Notes: a model not told the origin generated them from the letters alone. A stretch of 9,873 nucleotides of DNA from Thiotrichales bacterium (GCA_014763835.1 JACXUQ010000108.1:1-9873); one strand, 5' to 3'. Positions 1-7,600 are shown, counted from the first letter of the stretch. Translations and numbers: made by a program.

Positions 1-43
1 AAATAATAGCAAATATAAGTTTAAATCCGTTTTTTTCGTACCC

Positions 44-1402
44 TTAGGATTCGCGTAAAGCCAGCTCTTTTGCTTTGATAATCGGTTTAAGAATGTAGTC
101 GAGTACGGTGTGCTTGCCGACAACGATGTCCACACTCGCGGTCATCCCGGGCAACAAATCCAATGGATGGGTTTCGCTACCCAAATGATTTTTGTCTGTT
201 TGAATTCGGGCGATATAAAAGCTGTTGCCTTCATTATCGGTAATGGTATCGGCAGAGATCTGTTTAACCGTGCCTTCTAGTCCGCCGTAAATGGCAAAGT
301 CGTAAGCAGTAAATTTTACTTTCGCCTTTAGTCCCGGATAGATAAAGCCGATATCGGCGGGGAGAATTTTAGTTTCCAGAACCAATGTATCGTCATCCGG
401 TACGATTTCGATAATGTCGCTTCCCGGTTGCACAACGCCGCCGACGGTGTTGATTAGCAACTGCTTGATCGTGCCGTGTACAGGGGATTTAATGGCGGTG
501 CGGCGAACGCGGTCTTCAAGCGCGGTGTTGGATTGCTCAATCTGACTGATCTCCGCGAGGACGTCGTTTAGCTCCTTGCGGGCATCATTCATAAACTCCT
601 CTTTGGCTTGGGTACGTTTGCTGTCCGCTTCGGAAATCATCGACTTGAGTTTTGGAATTGAGTTCTGTACCGTTTTAAGTCGGGTCAGTGCGTCGTTTTC
701 TTCGCGTTGGGTTTTAAGCAGGTCCACTTCTGACGCAATCCCTTGTTTGACCAATGGTTGCATCATGGTGATTTCGCGAGTGAGTAGTTTGTGAGAGCGC
801 GTGAGTTGCACCTCTTGGGAATACGCTTCCTGAAGCTCCAGTTTTTGCTGCTCGATCTGCGCGCTCAAGATCGCTACCGTGGTTTCCAGCTGTTTTTGTC
901 TGGATTGATAGAGTTCATATTCCCGGTCATAGAGGTCGTTCATGACGGCGTCGTCAAATTTTTCGGGAAGCCTGAACTCCGTATTATTTGCCTCGGCTTT
1001 AAGGCGTTCTGAGCGGGCTTTTAACTGCATGCCGCGGATTTTGCTTTCTCCGAACGTACTCGCGAACTGGGTGTTGTCCAATTTGATAAGAATGTCGCCT
1101 TTGCGCACTTTGTCGCCGGGATGTACAAAAATCTCTTCGATAATCCCGCCTTCAAGGTTTTGGACCACCTGAATTTGTGAAGAGGGGACGACTTTGCCTT
1201 CCCCGCGCACGATTTTGTCGAGTTCGGCAAAGTTGGCCCATACCAGCAGCCAAATAATGACAAGCAAAATAACCCATACGACCATTTGTGAAGCACGTGT
1301 GGGTTTTTCCAATGTGGCCTGGCTCAGGCTTGACATGAAAATCAAATCTTCCTGATGAATATGGTTGGAACCTTTTATCGGCGTCTGTTTATTTTCTGAC
1401 AT
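44..1402 (-). CDS. lapC: LapC-like type I secretion membrane fusion protein (HlyD family)
   Basis: This 452-residue protein is the periplasmic adaptor of a type I secretion system. It would join the inner-membrane ATPase LapB to an outer-membrane TolC-like channel for export of a large adhesin. Visible order: a cytoplasmic N terminus, one membrane segment at about residues 39-56, a biotinyl-lipoyl-like half-motif at about 77-112 (NLEGGIIEEIFVHPGDKV), a long Glu/Lys/Gln-rich coiled-coil region at about 118-300, the second lipoyl half (IKSPVHGTI, about 304-312), and a beta-barrel region ending in the family-typical 'YILKPIIKAKELALRES'. Length is normal for HlyD/LapC. The ATG lies 5 bp after the lapB stop, with no clear Shine-Dalgarno, so translation is probably coupled to lapB. 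No strong terminator is visible in the 43 bp after the stop, so the operon may continue out of the window, for example to lapE or the adhesin gene. The family call is secure; the Lap assignment rests on the neighbours. Confidence 0.93.
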   Translation of the reverse strand: MSENKQTPIKGSNHIHQEDLIFMSSLSQATLEKPTRASQMVVWVILLVIIWLLVWANFAELDKIVRGEGKVVPSSQIQVVQNLEGGIIEEIFVHPGDKVRKGDILIKLDNTQFASTFGESKIRGMQLKARSERLKAEANNTEFRLPEKFDDAVMNDLYDREYELYQSRQKQLETTVAILSAQIEQQKLELQEAYSQEVQLTRSHKLLTREITMMQPLVKQGIASEVDLLKTQREENDALTRLKTVQNSIPKLKSMISEADSKRTQAKEEFMNDARKELNDVLAEISQIEQSNTALEDRVRRTAIKSPVHGTIKQLLINTVGGVVQPGSDIIEIVPDDDTLVLETKILPADIGFIYPGLKAKVKFTAYDFAIYGGLEGTVKQISADTITDNEGNSFYIARIQTDKNHLGSETHPLDLLPGMTASVDIVVGKHTVLDYILKPIIKAKELALRES

Positions 1403-1407
1403 AGTGG

Positions 1408-3603
1408 TTAATGGCTTTTATTGATACGTCCAGTTTTAAGGGCTTCGAGTACGGCTTGTTTTTCGCCGTCAGCAATCAGTTTTCCGCTATCCATCACCAT
1501 GAGGCGTTCTGTTAGTTGCAGTAAACTCATTTTGTGGGTAACGACGATAGTGGTGTGTTTCAGGGTGCCGCTTTTGAGACGGTCGATCATCATCTGTTCG
1601 GTCTTGGCATCCAATGAATTGGTCGGTTCGTCAAACAGGTAGACGGCCGCTTCCAATAACAGGGCGCGCGCTACCCCGATGCTTTGCCGTTGCCCGCCTG
1701 AGAGCGAGCGACCGCCCTCTTCGATTTTCATGCTATAGCCGGAAGGGTGCTGTCTGACAAAATCATCCACACCGGCCAGACGCGCCGCTTTCAAAATACG
1801 GTCGTCTTCCACGTAGGGGGCGCGATAAGCGATGTTTTCTCGCACATCGCCGCTAAAAAGTGTGACCTCTTGCGGAACATAATTGATATTGCGGCGTAAC
1901 TCCGCCGGATCCAGCTGGGTGATATCGATTCCATCAATCAGGATGGTGCCTTCGGTGGGGCGGTAAAACCCCAGAATGAGCTTTTCAATGGTGGTTTTAC
2001 CCGACCCGATACGGCCGATAATACCGACCTTTTCACCGGGATTGATTTTAAAGCTGACGTGACTTAAGGCCGGTCTTGTTTCGTTAGGGTAGGTGAATGA
2101 GACGTCGACAAACTCAATACTGCCTTCAAAATGCGGATGCTGAATGAAGTGTTTGCTGTCGGGGCGTTCAATCTCTTTGCGCATCAGTTCGTTGAGTGAG
2201 TTGAGCGCGGTCTTGGTTTGCTGATAGGAGGAGGTCAGGCTGGCGAATTGTCCCATAGGACCGATTGCCCGCTGGCTGATCATCACGGTGGCGATCAGTG
2301 CCCCCATGGTCATATTGCCCTCCTTGATCATATAGACGCCCGCAAGCACCACCACGACGGTACTCATTTGCTGCATAAAGCCGGTCATGCGTCCCAAAGA
2401 GCTTTGCAGCATTTTGGAGCGGATACTGGCGCGGGCGATTTCACCGACGGCTTGCTCCCATTTCCATTGGGAGTGAGCTTCCACGCCTAATGCTTTAATC
2501 GTTTCAATCGCGGTGAGAGTCTCGATAAGCACGGCATTTTTTTGGCTGCTCGCTTCGTAAGTCGCTTCAATGCTGCGCTTGATGGGGTCTTTAAGCAGAA
2601 TGCTGTAGAGCAAAATCAATAGAATGATTGTGATGGGAACCAGTACGATAGCGCCGGCGATATAGAAGATGACCAGCAGGAAAATCACCACAAACGGCAA
2701 ATCCACCAAAGAGGCAATGGTGCCGGAGGTAAAAAAGTTGCGGATGCTGTCGAATTCCCGCAGATTGTTGGCAAAAGCGCCAATACTGCCGCCGCGGTTG
2801 GCCATCGTCAATCCGAGGGTTTGCTCGAAGAGCTTGGAAGACATCAAAACGTCGCTCTTTTTACCGGCAACCTCCAAAAAGTAGGAGCGCAGGAATTTCA
2901 GAATGATGTCAAACATATACACCACACTGACACCAATCGCCAAAACCCACAAGGATTCCACCGCATTGTTGGGCACGATGCGGTCATATACATTCATCAC
3001 GAATAGCGGATTCGCAAGAATGAAAATGTTGATCACAATAGAGGCGATTAATACGTCGCGATAGACCGCTTTGGAGGACCACAATGTGCTCCAGAACCAA
3101 TGACCTTGTTTGAAGCCGATCAGATTTTCTTTGGTGTTTTCCAGAAAAACCTTTTGAGTGAGGTAAACCACATAACCGGTGTAATCTTCATTCAGCTTTT
3201 CCAGCGAAACTATATTGGCGCCGCTGTCGCTTTCCGGGAAAATGATTTTGGCTTCTTGTTTTTCAAAGTCGAGTTCCTGCAACAGGCAGGCTTGGTCGTT
3301 TTTGAGCAGCAAGATACAAGGCAGGACCAGATTGGAGATGTCGCTTAAGCTTTTGGCTTTAAAGGAGGCGCTTAAGCCGGCGCGTTGCGCGGCGCGTTGG
3401 AAAATATCCGGCGTGATAATGCCTGATGGAATCGGCAGGCCGGCTGTCAGCGAGTGTTTTGAAATGGGGTTTCGGTTCAGTTTGCTATAAAGTACCAGAC
3501 AGTCCAGCAGCGCACTTTTAATTCCATCATACAGTGGCGATGTAGTCTCTTTGATGGTTGGCTCGGTTGTGGAGGACTCTGTTGTTGTTACTGTGTCCGT
3601 CAT
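1408..3603 (-). CDS. lapB: LapB-like type I secretion ABC transporter (ATPase/permease with degenerate C39 domain)
   Basis: This 731-residue inner-membrane exporter would power secretion of the LapA-type adhesin. Residues about 22-150 form a C39 peptidase-like domain that looks inactive. The position where I would place the catalytic Cys is Ala31 (Cys35 fits the second, non-catalytic Cys of the family), and the catalytic His region reads 'YTGYVVYL' without His. Such domains bind substrate instead of cutting it. Membrane segments follow at about 183-200, 216-236, 297-318 and 320-337, with another near 414-426. The ATPase domain has Walker A (GRIGSGKT, 530-537), Q-loop Gln578, signature LSGGQ (634-638), Walker B (VYLFDE, 654-659) and the H-loop His690. 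The start is supported by AGGAA about 10 nt upstream of the ATG. The gene lies 174 bp downstream of lapD, behind a duplicated sequence with promoter-like motifs, and 5 bp before lapC. Confidence 0.94.
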   Translation of the reverse strand: MTDTVTTTESSTTEPTIKETTSPLYDGIKSALLDCLVLYSKLNRNPISKHSLTAGLPIPSGIITPDIFQRAAQRAGLSASFKAKSLSDISNLVLPCILLLKNDQACLLQELDFEKQEAKIIFPESDSGANIVSLEKLNEDYTGYVVYLTQKVFLENTKENLIGFKQGHWFWSTLWSSKAVYRDVLIASIVINIFILANPLFVMNVYDRIVPNNAVESLWVLAIGVSVVYMFDIILKFLRSYFLEVAGKKSDVLMSSKLFEQTLGLTMANRGGSIGAFANNLREFDSIRNFFTSGTIASLVDLPFVVIFLLVIFYIAGAIVLVPITIILLILLYSILLKDPIKRSIEATYEASSQKNAVLIETLTAIETIKALGVEAHSQWKWEQAVGEIARASIRSKMLQSSLGRMTGFMQQMSTVVVVLAGVYMIKEGNMTMGALIATVMISQRAIGPMGQFASLTSSYQQTKTALNSLNELMRKEIERPDSKHFIQHPHFEGSIEFVDVSFTYPNETRPALSHVSFKINPGEKVGIIGRIGSGKTTIEKLILGFYRPTEGTILIDGIDITQLDPAELRRNINYVPQEVTLFSGDVRENIAYRAPYVEDDRILKAARLAGVDDFVRQHPSGYSMKIEEGGRSLSGGQRQSIGVARALLLEAAVYLFDEPTNSLDAKTEQMMIDRLKSGTLKHTTIVVTHKMSLLQLTERLMVMDSGKLIADGEKQAVLEALKTGRINKSH

Positions 3604-3652
3604 TTACAGAAAATTCCTGAGTTGAATAGTGATTTAAACTGTTAGCACTTTA

Positions 3653-3758
3653 GCGAATATTTTGTCCGGCTTCAAATTCATTAGGTGTTTATTATGCATT
3701 TATAGGCGAATATTTTGTCCGGCTTCAAATTCATTAGGTGTTTATTATGCATTTATAG
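3653..3758. repeat. Perfect tandem duplication, two 53-bp units
   Basis: Unit 1 spans 3653-3705 and unit 2 spans 3706-3758. They are identical over all 53 positions, begin with gcgaatattttgtccggc and end with ttatgcatttatag. Identity stops exactly at both outer edges. The repeat fills much of the 174-bp gap between the lapD stop and the lapB start. It is AT-rich and has no convincing gene; a 23-codon frame beginning at the minus-strand ATG inside unit 2 has no ribosome binding site. No G+C-rich hairpin followed by a T tract is seen in the gap, so no lapD terminator can be named. Confidence 0.97.
3699..3728 (-). promoter_or_regulatory. Possible sigma70-type promoter for lapB-lapC, created across the repeat junction
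   Basis: On the minus strand, TTGAAG (3723-3728, in the second repeat unit) is followed after 18 bp by TATAAA (3699-3704, in the first unit). The matches to consensus are 4 of 6 and 5 of 6. The pairing spans the junction of the two units, so the duplication itself brings these boxes together. In the unit nearest lapB, the same TTGAAG (3670-3675) has a weaker TAAAGT (3647-3652) 17 bp downstream, which might be the older promoter. This is motif matching by eye and no transcription start is known. Confidence 0.4.
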
Positions 3759-3777
3759 TCATTTTTTATGATTCTTT

Positions 3778-5712
3778 TTATAAAGGGGCTGGCGCGCCAA
3801 AGTGATAACCTTGGTAAAGCGTCACACCCAATGCATTAAAGGCGTCGATCTGCGCCTGGTTTTCTACTGCCATTGCCACCACTTTAATATCCAGACTAAC
3901 CGCCATTTCGCAAAGGCTGCTGACATAGGAACGGGTCTGTTCATCCTGCTCGATCGCTTTGGTGAAGGCCGTATCCAGTTTGACGTAGTCCGGTTTAAGG
4001 TCCTGCAGATAACGCATATTGGCAAAATGGCTGCCGAAATGGTCTATACCGATTGCGGCGCCATTCGCCTGCAACTGGTGAATGAATTGCCAGGCCGATT
4101 GGGAGCCGCCGATGATGAGCGGCTCGGCAATCTCAAACGCCAATTTGTGTTTGTACTGCGGATTCGTGGCGAGTTTTTCCAACAGCCAGTGCTGCAAAGA
4201 TTCGTTCACCGTCATGGTGCGCGTTAAATTGATTGCCAAACGCTCGGCCTGGCGGTGGTGATCAAGATGCTCCAAAGCCAATCGAACTACCAGTTGGTCG
4301 ATTTCCGCCAATTTACCGGTTTGTTCAACCGCCGGCATGAAGTAGCCGGCGGAATGCAATGTGCCGTTTTCGTCCTTAAGACGGATCAGCACCTCTTTGT
4401 CATTCACTTTGCCATTGTGGTGGTAGCTTGACTGGCCAAACAGGATAAATCGGCTTTGCTGGATGGCCGTTTCGATCAACTCTCGCCAGGTATTGGTTTG
4501 GCTGTTAATGTCTTCTTCCAGGCTGTAATAGTATGGCTGACCACTTCCTGTATCGGCCTGTTGGATGGCATAGTCCAGCGCGCTGAGTAACTTGGCACGA
4601 GTCTGCCCGGGGTGGTAGTCCATATAGGCAATGCTCGCATGGGTGGGAGTATCGCTCGCGCCGAGCTGTGTCAGGAATTCGGGGATTTGTTGACTTAACT
4701 GCTGCAAGCTGCCTTTGATTTTTTCGTGAGAAACGTGCGGGCAGATGGCGACGATTTCCGTACCATTCAAGCGTGCAAGCAAGGTGTTGGGGTAGGCGAG
4801 TTGAATTTGCAGGCTATCGGCGATATTTTTCATAAACTGATCACCAATCAGATAACCGTAGCGATCATTCAGCTCTTTCAATTCGGCGATGCGGACCAGA
4901 GTGATAATGCCCGGACTGGTATCTTCCTTGGGATCGAGGAGGCTGTCGACCATCATCTCGAAGTGTCTGCGGTTGCTCAGTCCCGTTACGCTATCCTGAT
5001 AAGCCATTTTTTGCAGTTTCTCGGCTGTTTTGGCGTCGCGTTCAAACACCTCCTTCATTTTCTGCACCATCACATTCATGGCGTTGACGACACGTTTGAA
5101 TTCGGTGGTGGAAGGTAGTTTGGATTGCACCAGATATTCTTTTTTTACAATAGCCTGCGCCTGTTTTTCCATTTCCTTAAGCGGTTTGAGCATCCATTTC
5201 AGAGCTGATACGACGATCAGAATCGCGGCAAGCGCGGCAATGCTGAACCACACTAAAAGATTGATGAACGCCTGCCACAGTTCAATGTAGGCATAACCGG
5301 CATGGCTGGTTACGCTTAAGGTACCGATGGGCATCCAGCCTGACTGTACAACGGATGCGGCGGTAGGTGTCTGCAAATTCAGGGCGTGAATAAACCAGCT
5401 GGGCACCGCTTCCATCTCTTTGGGGTTGATCTTCTGGTAGAGCACCTTGTCATCCATGTCCGTCAGGGTGATATTCGAGTAGTAACCCCGGTCGAACACG
5501 GCATTGATCATGGTTTCCATGGTGGAAATATCATCCGGATCGGCATTGCTGCTTAGAGACAGGCCCAGCGAGGTGGCGGTATCTTGCGCATGGGAGCTGA
5601 GCTGATCCTGCAGGAAGTTTTTGGTATTGTTGAGGTTGAGCGCAAACGTACCTATCAGCAAGATCAAAAGCATGGATGCGATAAAGATCATCATCTGTTT
5701 GTTGAGGCTCAT
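3778..5712 (-). CDS. lapD: LapD-like c-di-GMP receptor (HAMP, degenerate GGDEF and EAL)
   Basis: This 644-residue inner-membrane protein should sense cytoplasmic c-di-GMP and hold LapG in the periplasm when c-di-GMP is high. Order: membrane segment about 8-27; periplasmic LapD/MoxY-type domain about 28-148; second membrane segment about 150-170; HAMP about 171-222; GGDEF about 235-390; EAL about 405-644. Both output domains look inactive as enzymes. The GGDEF signature is NGTEI (316-320), the EAL signature is EVL (440-442), the DDFG loop is DHFG (557-560), and the usual 'AEGVE' reads 'AMAVE'. The C-terminal QGYHFGAP is kept. Trp126, in SGWMPIG, falls at the same number as the Trp that contacts LapG in Pseudomonas fluorescens LapD. 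AAGGAA lies 9 nt before the ATG. The gene sits 39 bp after lapG, so the two are probably co-transcribed. Family confidence is high from architecture and context. Confidence 0.95.
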   Translation of the reverse strand: MSLNKQMMIFIASMLLILLIGTFALNLNNTKNFLQDQLSSHAQDTATSLGLSLSSNADPDDISTMETMINAVFDRGYYSNITLTDMDDKVLYQKINPKEMEAVPSWFIHALNLQTPTAASVVQSGWMPIGTLSVTSHAGYAYIELWQAFINLLVWFSIAALAAILIVVSALKWMLKPLKEMEKQAQAIVKKEYLVQSKLPSTTEFKRVVNAMNVMVQKMKEVFERDAKTAEKLQKMAYQDSVTGLSNRRHFEMMVDSLLDPKEDTSPGIITLVRIAELKELNDRYGYLIGDQFMKNIADSLQIQLAYPNTLLARLNGTEIVAICPHVSHEKIKGSLQQLSQQIPEFLTQLGASDTPTHASIAYMDYHPGQTRAKLLSALDYAIQQADTGSGQPYYYSLEEDINSQTNTWRELIETAIQQSRFILFGQSSYHHNGKVNDKEVLIRLKDENGTLHSAGYFMPAVEQTGKLAEIDQLVVRLALEHLDHHRQAERLAINLTRTMTVNESLQHWLLEKLATNPQYKHKLAFEIAEPLIIGGSQSAWQFIHQLQANGAAIGIDHFGSHFANMRYLQDLKPDYVKLDTAFTKAIEQDEQTRSYVSSLCEMAVSLDIKVVAMAVENQAQIDAFNALGVTLYQGYHFGAPAPL

Positions 5713-5751
5713 ACCGTTTTTTCCTTTATGTTTGAGTGTGCTTTAAAAGGG

Positions 5752-6411
5752 CTAGTCGTTACGGATTTTCTGTAACAGGTTGTTCCATTTTGTCAGTTTT
5801 TGCGTGCCGCCGGACACTTCCTTGCCTTTGCCACGTTGTTTAGCAAGCCACAGGCCATCACCGTTAAAGCTGTAAACCGGTACCAGGTCGTTACGTTGCG
5901 TAGCAGGCAGGATACGCTTGTTGATATTGTCGAGTACCAGCGGGATGGATTTGGGCGTTTCAAAGTAGGTCAGTACCATGTGTGCCTGTTTCAGGCGAAT
6001 GGCTTTAACGTACGTTAAATAAAGTTTATGTTCGGGAATGCCCAATGCCTTTAACGTGAAATATTTGGCGATAGTAAAGTCTTCGCAGTCGCCGGCATCG
6101 GTGCCAAGAAATTCGATAGGGGTGGCCCAGTAGTCTTTCTGCCCCCAATGGATAATGTCGTCCACAAATTGCGCCTGGTTGAAGAAGTCGTTGACCGCTT
6201 CCAGTTTTTGCCCTTCGGATTTGTGCAGATTTTCATCGACGAGGGCTTGCCAGGCGTGAAAGCGCCTTTCGGCCAGCATGCCATATTTTTGGGTGGCTTT
6301 GGCCAGCTGCGTTTGTGTCATCACCTGCGGCGTGTTTTCAATGTCCGCACTCAGCAGGCCGGCAACAAGCCCAAGAATAATCGCTGTAAACAATCTAGCC
6401 CAAGAGGCCAT
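5752..6411 (-). CDS. lapG: LapG-like periplasmic cysteine protease (transglutaminase-like, peptidase C93)
   Basis: This 219-residue protease should cleave the N-terminal retention region of a LapA-type adhesin and so release cells from biofilm. A signal peptide is plausible at residues 1-21 (one Arg, then a hydrophobic stretch ending LLSA). The catalytic triad can be read as Cys109 (in AGDCEDF), His144 (in QAHMVL) and Asp161 (in LVLDNI). The Cys-His and His-Asp spacings of 35 and 17 agree with the family. Asp108 and Glu110 flank the Cys and are the positions that bind the required calcium in studied LapG proteins. The ATG is preceded at 5 nt by AAGAGG, and both sit in a perfect hairpin (see the separate entry). 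A later in-frame TTG at codon 7 would leave no charged residue before the hydrophobic stretch, so the ATG is preferred. The gene lies 53 bp after the OmpA-like gene and 39 bp before lapD. Confidence 0.95.
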   Translation of the reverse strand: MASWARLFTAIILGLVAGLLSADIENTPQVMTQTQLAKATQKYGMLAERRFHAWQALVDENLHKSEGQKLEAVNDFFNQAQFVDDIIHWGQKDYWATPIEFLGTDAGDCEDFTIAKYFTLKALGIPEHKLYLTYVKAIRLKQAHMVLTYFETPKSIPLVLDNINKRILPATQRNDLVPVYSFNGDGLWLAKQRGKGKEVSGGTQKLTKWNNLLQKIRND

Positions 6412-6429
6412 GACGACCTCTTGGGCTAG
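6395..6429 (-). promoter_or_regulatory. Perfect 13-bp inverted repeat enclosing the lapG start codon
   Basis: The arms are ctagcccaagagg (6395-6407) and cctcttgggctag (6417-6429), perfectly complementary, with a 9-nt loop. In lapG mRNA the 5' arm contains AAGAGG, the only good ribosome binding site. The loop holds AUG, and the 3' arm is codons 2 to 6 (Ala-Ser-Trp-Ala-Arg). The stem has 8 G-C pairs of 13. If it forms, it should block ribosome access, so opening by a factor or by ribosomes arriving from the upstream gene would be needed. The 3' side is followed by AUUGUUUAC, not a real U tract, so a terminator is less likely. The inverted repeat is directly seen; its function is inferred. Confidence 0.75.
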
Positions 6430-6464
6430 CAGCGTTAAAGCATTTTAATGTAGTCACAGTCGCG

Positions 6465-7406
6465 TTAACGTCTGATCTCCATGAAGGATTCGGGCAGTCG
6501 TACCGCGGCATCTTCAGGGAGCTGTTCGGTCGGCACGATTTTCAGCTCGATGCGACGGTTGATCTGTCTGCCTTCTTTGGTGGCATTGTCGGCAATCGGC
6601 GCGCTTTCGCCTTTGCCGAGGATGCGGATCTGCTCGTCTTTGAAGTTTTTCTCTTTCAGCAGGAACTCTTTAGCGCTGTCGGCGCGCTGCCATGAGAGTT
6701 TCAAATTGTGCGCATCCGTTCCGCTGCTGTCGGTATGCCCGGTAATCAGCAGGGTTTCCGTACTCTTCAACTCTTTCAAGCGGCTGGCGTTCTGATCGAG
6801 AATAGATGCCTGGTCTTCACGGATAGCGGAAGAGTCCACGTCAAATTCGATATTGCTCAATACCAGGATTTCAGGAGGACAGCCGTATTTATTGACCTTC
6901 ACGCCACGCGGAGTATCCGGACACTTGTCCTGCTCGTTGAAGACGCCGTCACGGTCGGTGTCGCGATCCAGCGGGCAACCGCGCTCATCCACTTCCACGC
7001 CTTTAGGGGTGTTAGGGCATTCGTCACGTGAATCGGGCACGCCATCGCCATCCGAATCGGGTTCGCAGCCGAAGGCGTTGACAATGGCACCGGCAGGCGT
7101 GCCGGGACACAAGTCATCTTTGTTATAGACGCCGTCGCCATCGGAATCCAGTTCGCAGCCGAAAGCATCCACGCTGCTGCCCAGTTTGCTGTTTTGGCAG
7201 TGGTCTTGGCTATCGACTATACCGTCCTGATCAAGATCGTTATAGTAGTCCTTCAGTTTGGAAACGTCGTCTTTGTAGAGCTGCTGAATCGCATAGGGCT
7301 GCTCCTGTTCAGCGTTTTCTTCTGTGGCGCTACAGCCGCCAACCCCTAAGGAGCCGGTGAGTAGCATAATGAGTCCTGTTGTAGCCGGTTTGCGGAAGAT
7401 TTTCAT
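6465..7406 (-). CDS. Outer-membrane OmpA-like lipoprotein with thrombospondin type 3 repeats
   Basis: This 313-residue protein should be anchored in the outer membrane and bind peptidoglycan. It has a lipoprotein signal with lipobox VGGC and lipidated Cys25; the next residue is Ser, which favours outer-membrane sorting. Residues about 57-178 hold four TSP3-type calcium-binding repeats with Asp-rich loops (for example DSDGDGV). Their paired cysteines are 70/84, 100/114, 130/144 and 162/176, each pair 14 apart. Residues about 181-291 form an OmpA C-terminal domain with TGHTDSSG (Asp226) and INRRIEL (Arg284/Arg285), the usual diaminopimelate-binding positions. GGAGG lies 7 nt before the ATG. A similar gene sits beside the LapG and LapD homologues of Shewanella (bpf locus), so the placement is probably functional. 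It may stiffen the envelope for the adhesin export machine or supply calcium locally; neither role is shown here. Confidence 0.92.
   Translation of the reverse strand: MKIFRKPATTGLIMLLTGSLGVGGCSATEENAEQEQPYAIQQLYKDDVSKLKDYYNDLDQDGIVDSQDHCQNSKLGSSVDAFGCELDSDGDGVYNKDDLCPGTPAGAIVNAFGCEPDSDGDGVPDSRDECPNTPKGVEVDERGCPLDRDTDRDGVFNEQDKCPDTPRGVKVNKYGCPPEILVLSNIEFDVDSSAIREDQASILDQNASRLKELKSTETLLITGHTDSSGTDAHNLKLSWQRADSAKEFLLKEKNFKDEQIRILGKGESAPIADNATKEGRQINRRIELKIVPTEQLPEDAAVRLPESFMEIRR
6873..7232 (-). repeat. Coding tandem repeats (four TSP3 units, about 90-bp period)
   Basis: The TSP3 part of the OmpA-like gene repeats with a period of 30, 30 and 32 residues, judged by the first cysteine of each unit (residues 70, 100, 130, 162). 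The DNA also repeats, for example ttcgcagccgaa near 7062 and again near 7152. The last unit has two extra residues (DRDT before DRDGV). Units differ enough in sequence that the array looks old rather than freshly expanded. Confidence 0.8.
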
Positions 7407-7539
7407 GATGCGGCCTCCTCAGAGTTGGTGCCTTGTTTGAATAGTTTGTTCGGTGTGCTGTCACCAGGTAAGCGGAATCAGAGCGTGCTGTCTGTGTCTG
7501 GCTATCCGTAAAATGCCTAGTTGAGTGTATTTTAACCCT

Positions 7540-7567
7540 ATTCTAACGAAGTTTATTTGCCGCTCAA
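7540..7567 (-). promoter_or_regulatory. Candidate sigma70-type promoter for the ompA-like/lapG/lapD unit
   Basis: In the 194-bp gap before the OmpA-like gene, the minus strand has TTGAGC (7562-7567), a 16-bp spacer and TAGAAT (7540-7545). These match consensus at 4 of 6 and 5 of 6. A start of transcription near 7533 would leave a leader of about 125 nt. A second AT-rich candidate, TAAAAT at about 7530-7535, has no good upstream box. This is a by-eye prediction only. Confidence 0.4.
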
Positions 7568-7600
7568 AAATAAAACTCTTTTATGCTGGATAGGGAGGGT

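Noticed and set aside
1..43. Terminator or further gene after lapC
   Set aside because: AT-rich, with no G+C stem and no start of a gene visible; too short to judge.
3682..3753. 23-codon minus-strand peptide gene inside the tandem repeat
   Set aside because: No Shine-Dalgarno precedes the ATG and the frame exists only because of the duplication.
3653..3758. Integron attC-like site, suggested by the CACCTAATGAATTTGAAGCC portion
   Set aside because: The needed complementary half is absent within the unit and there are no paired core sites or cassette genes; the repeats are direct, not inverted.
3802..4227. Plus-strand open frame of 141 codons opposite lapD
   Set aside because: It lies entirely inside the well-supported lapD coding region, shows no recognisable domain, and its composition is what antisense reading of a real gene gives.
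4726..5118. Plus-strand open frame of 130 codons opposite lapD
   Set aside because: Antisense shadow over the LapD HAMP-GGDEF region; no family features and no plausible ribosome binding site.
6395..6429. Hairpin read as an intrinsic terminator of the OmpA-like gene
   Set aside because: The stem is followed by AUUGUUUAC rather than a U run, and the arm extends five codons into lapG, so termination is less likely than control of translation. Partial attenuation cannot be excluded.
7566..7584. ATAAAA-GAG-TTTTAT followed by TTTT as a terminator for the alcohol dehydrogenase gene
   Set aside because: The 6-bp stem has no G-C pair and the T tract is only four bases, so it is too weak to call.
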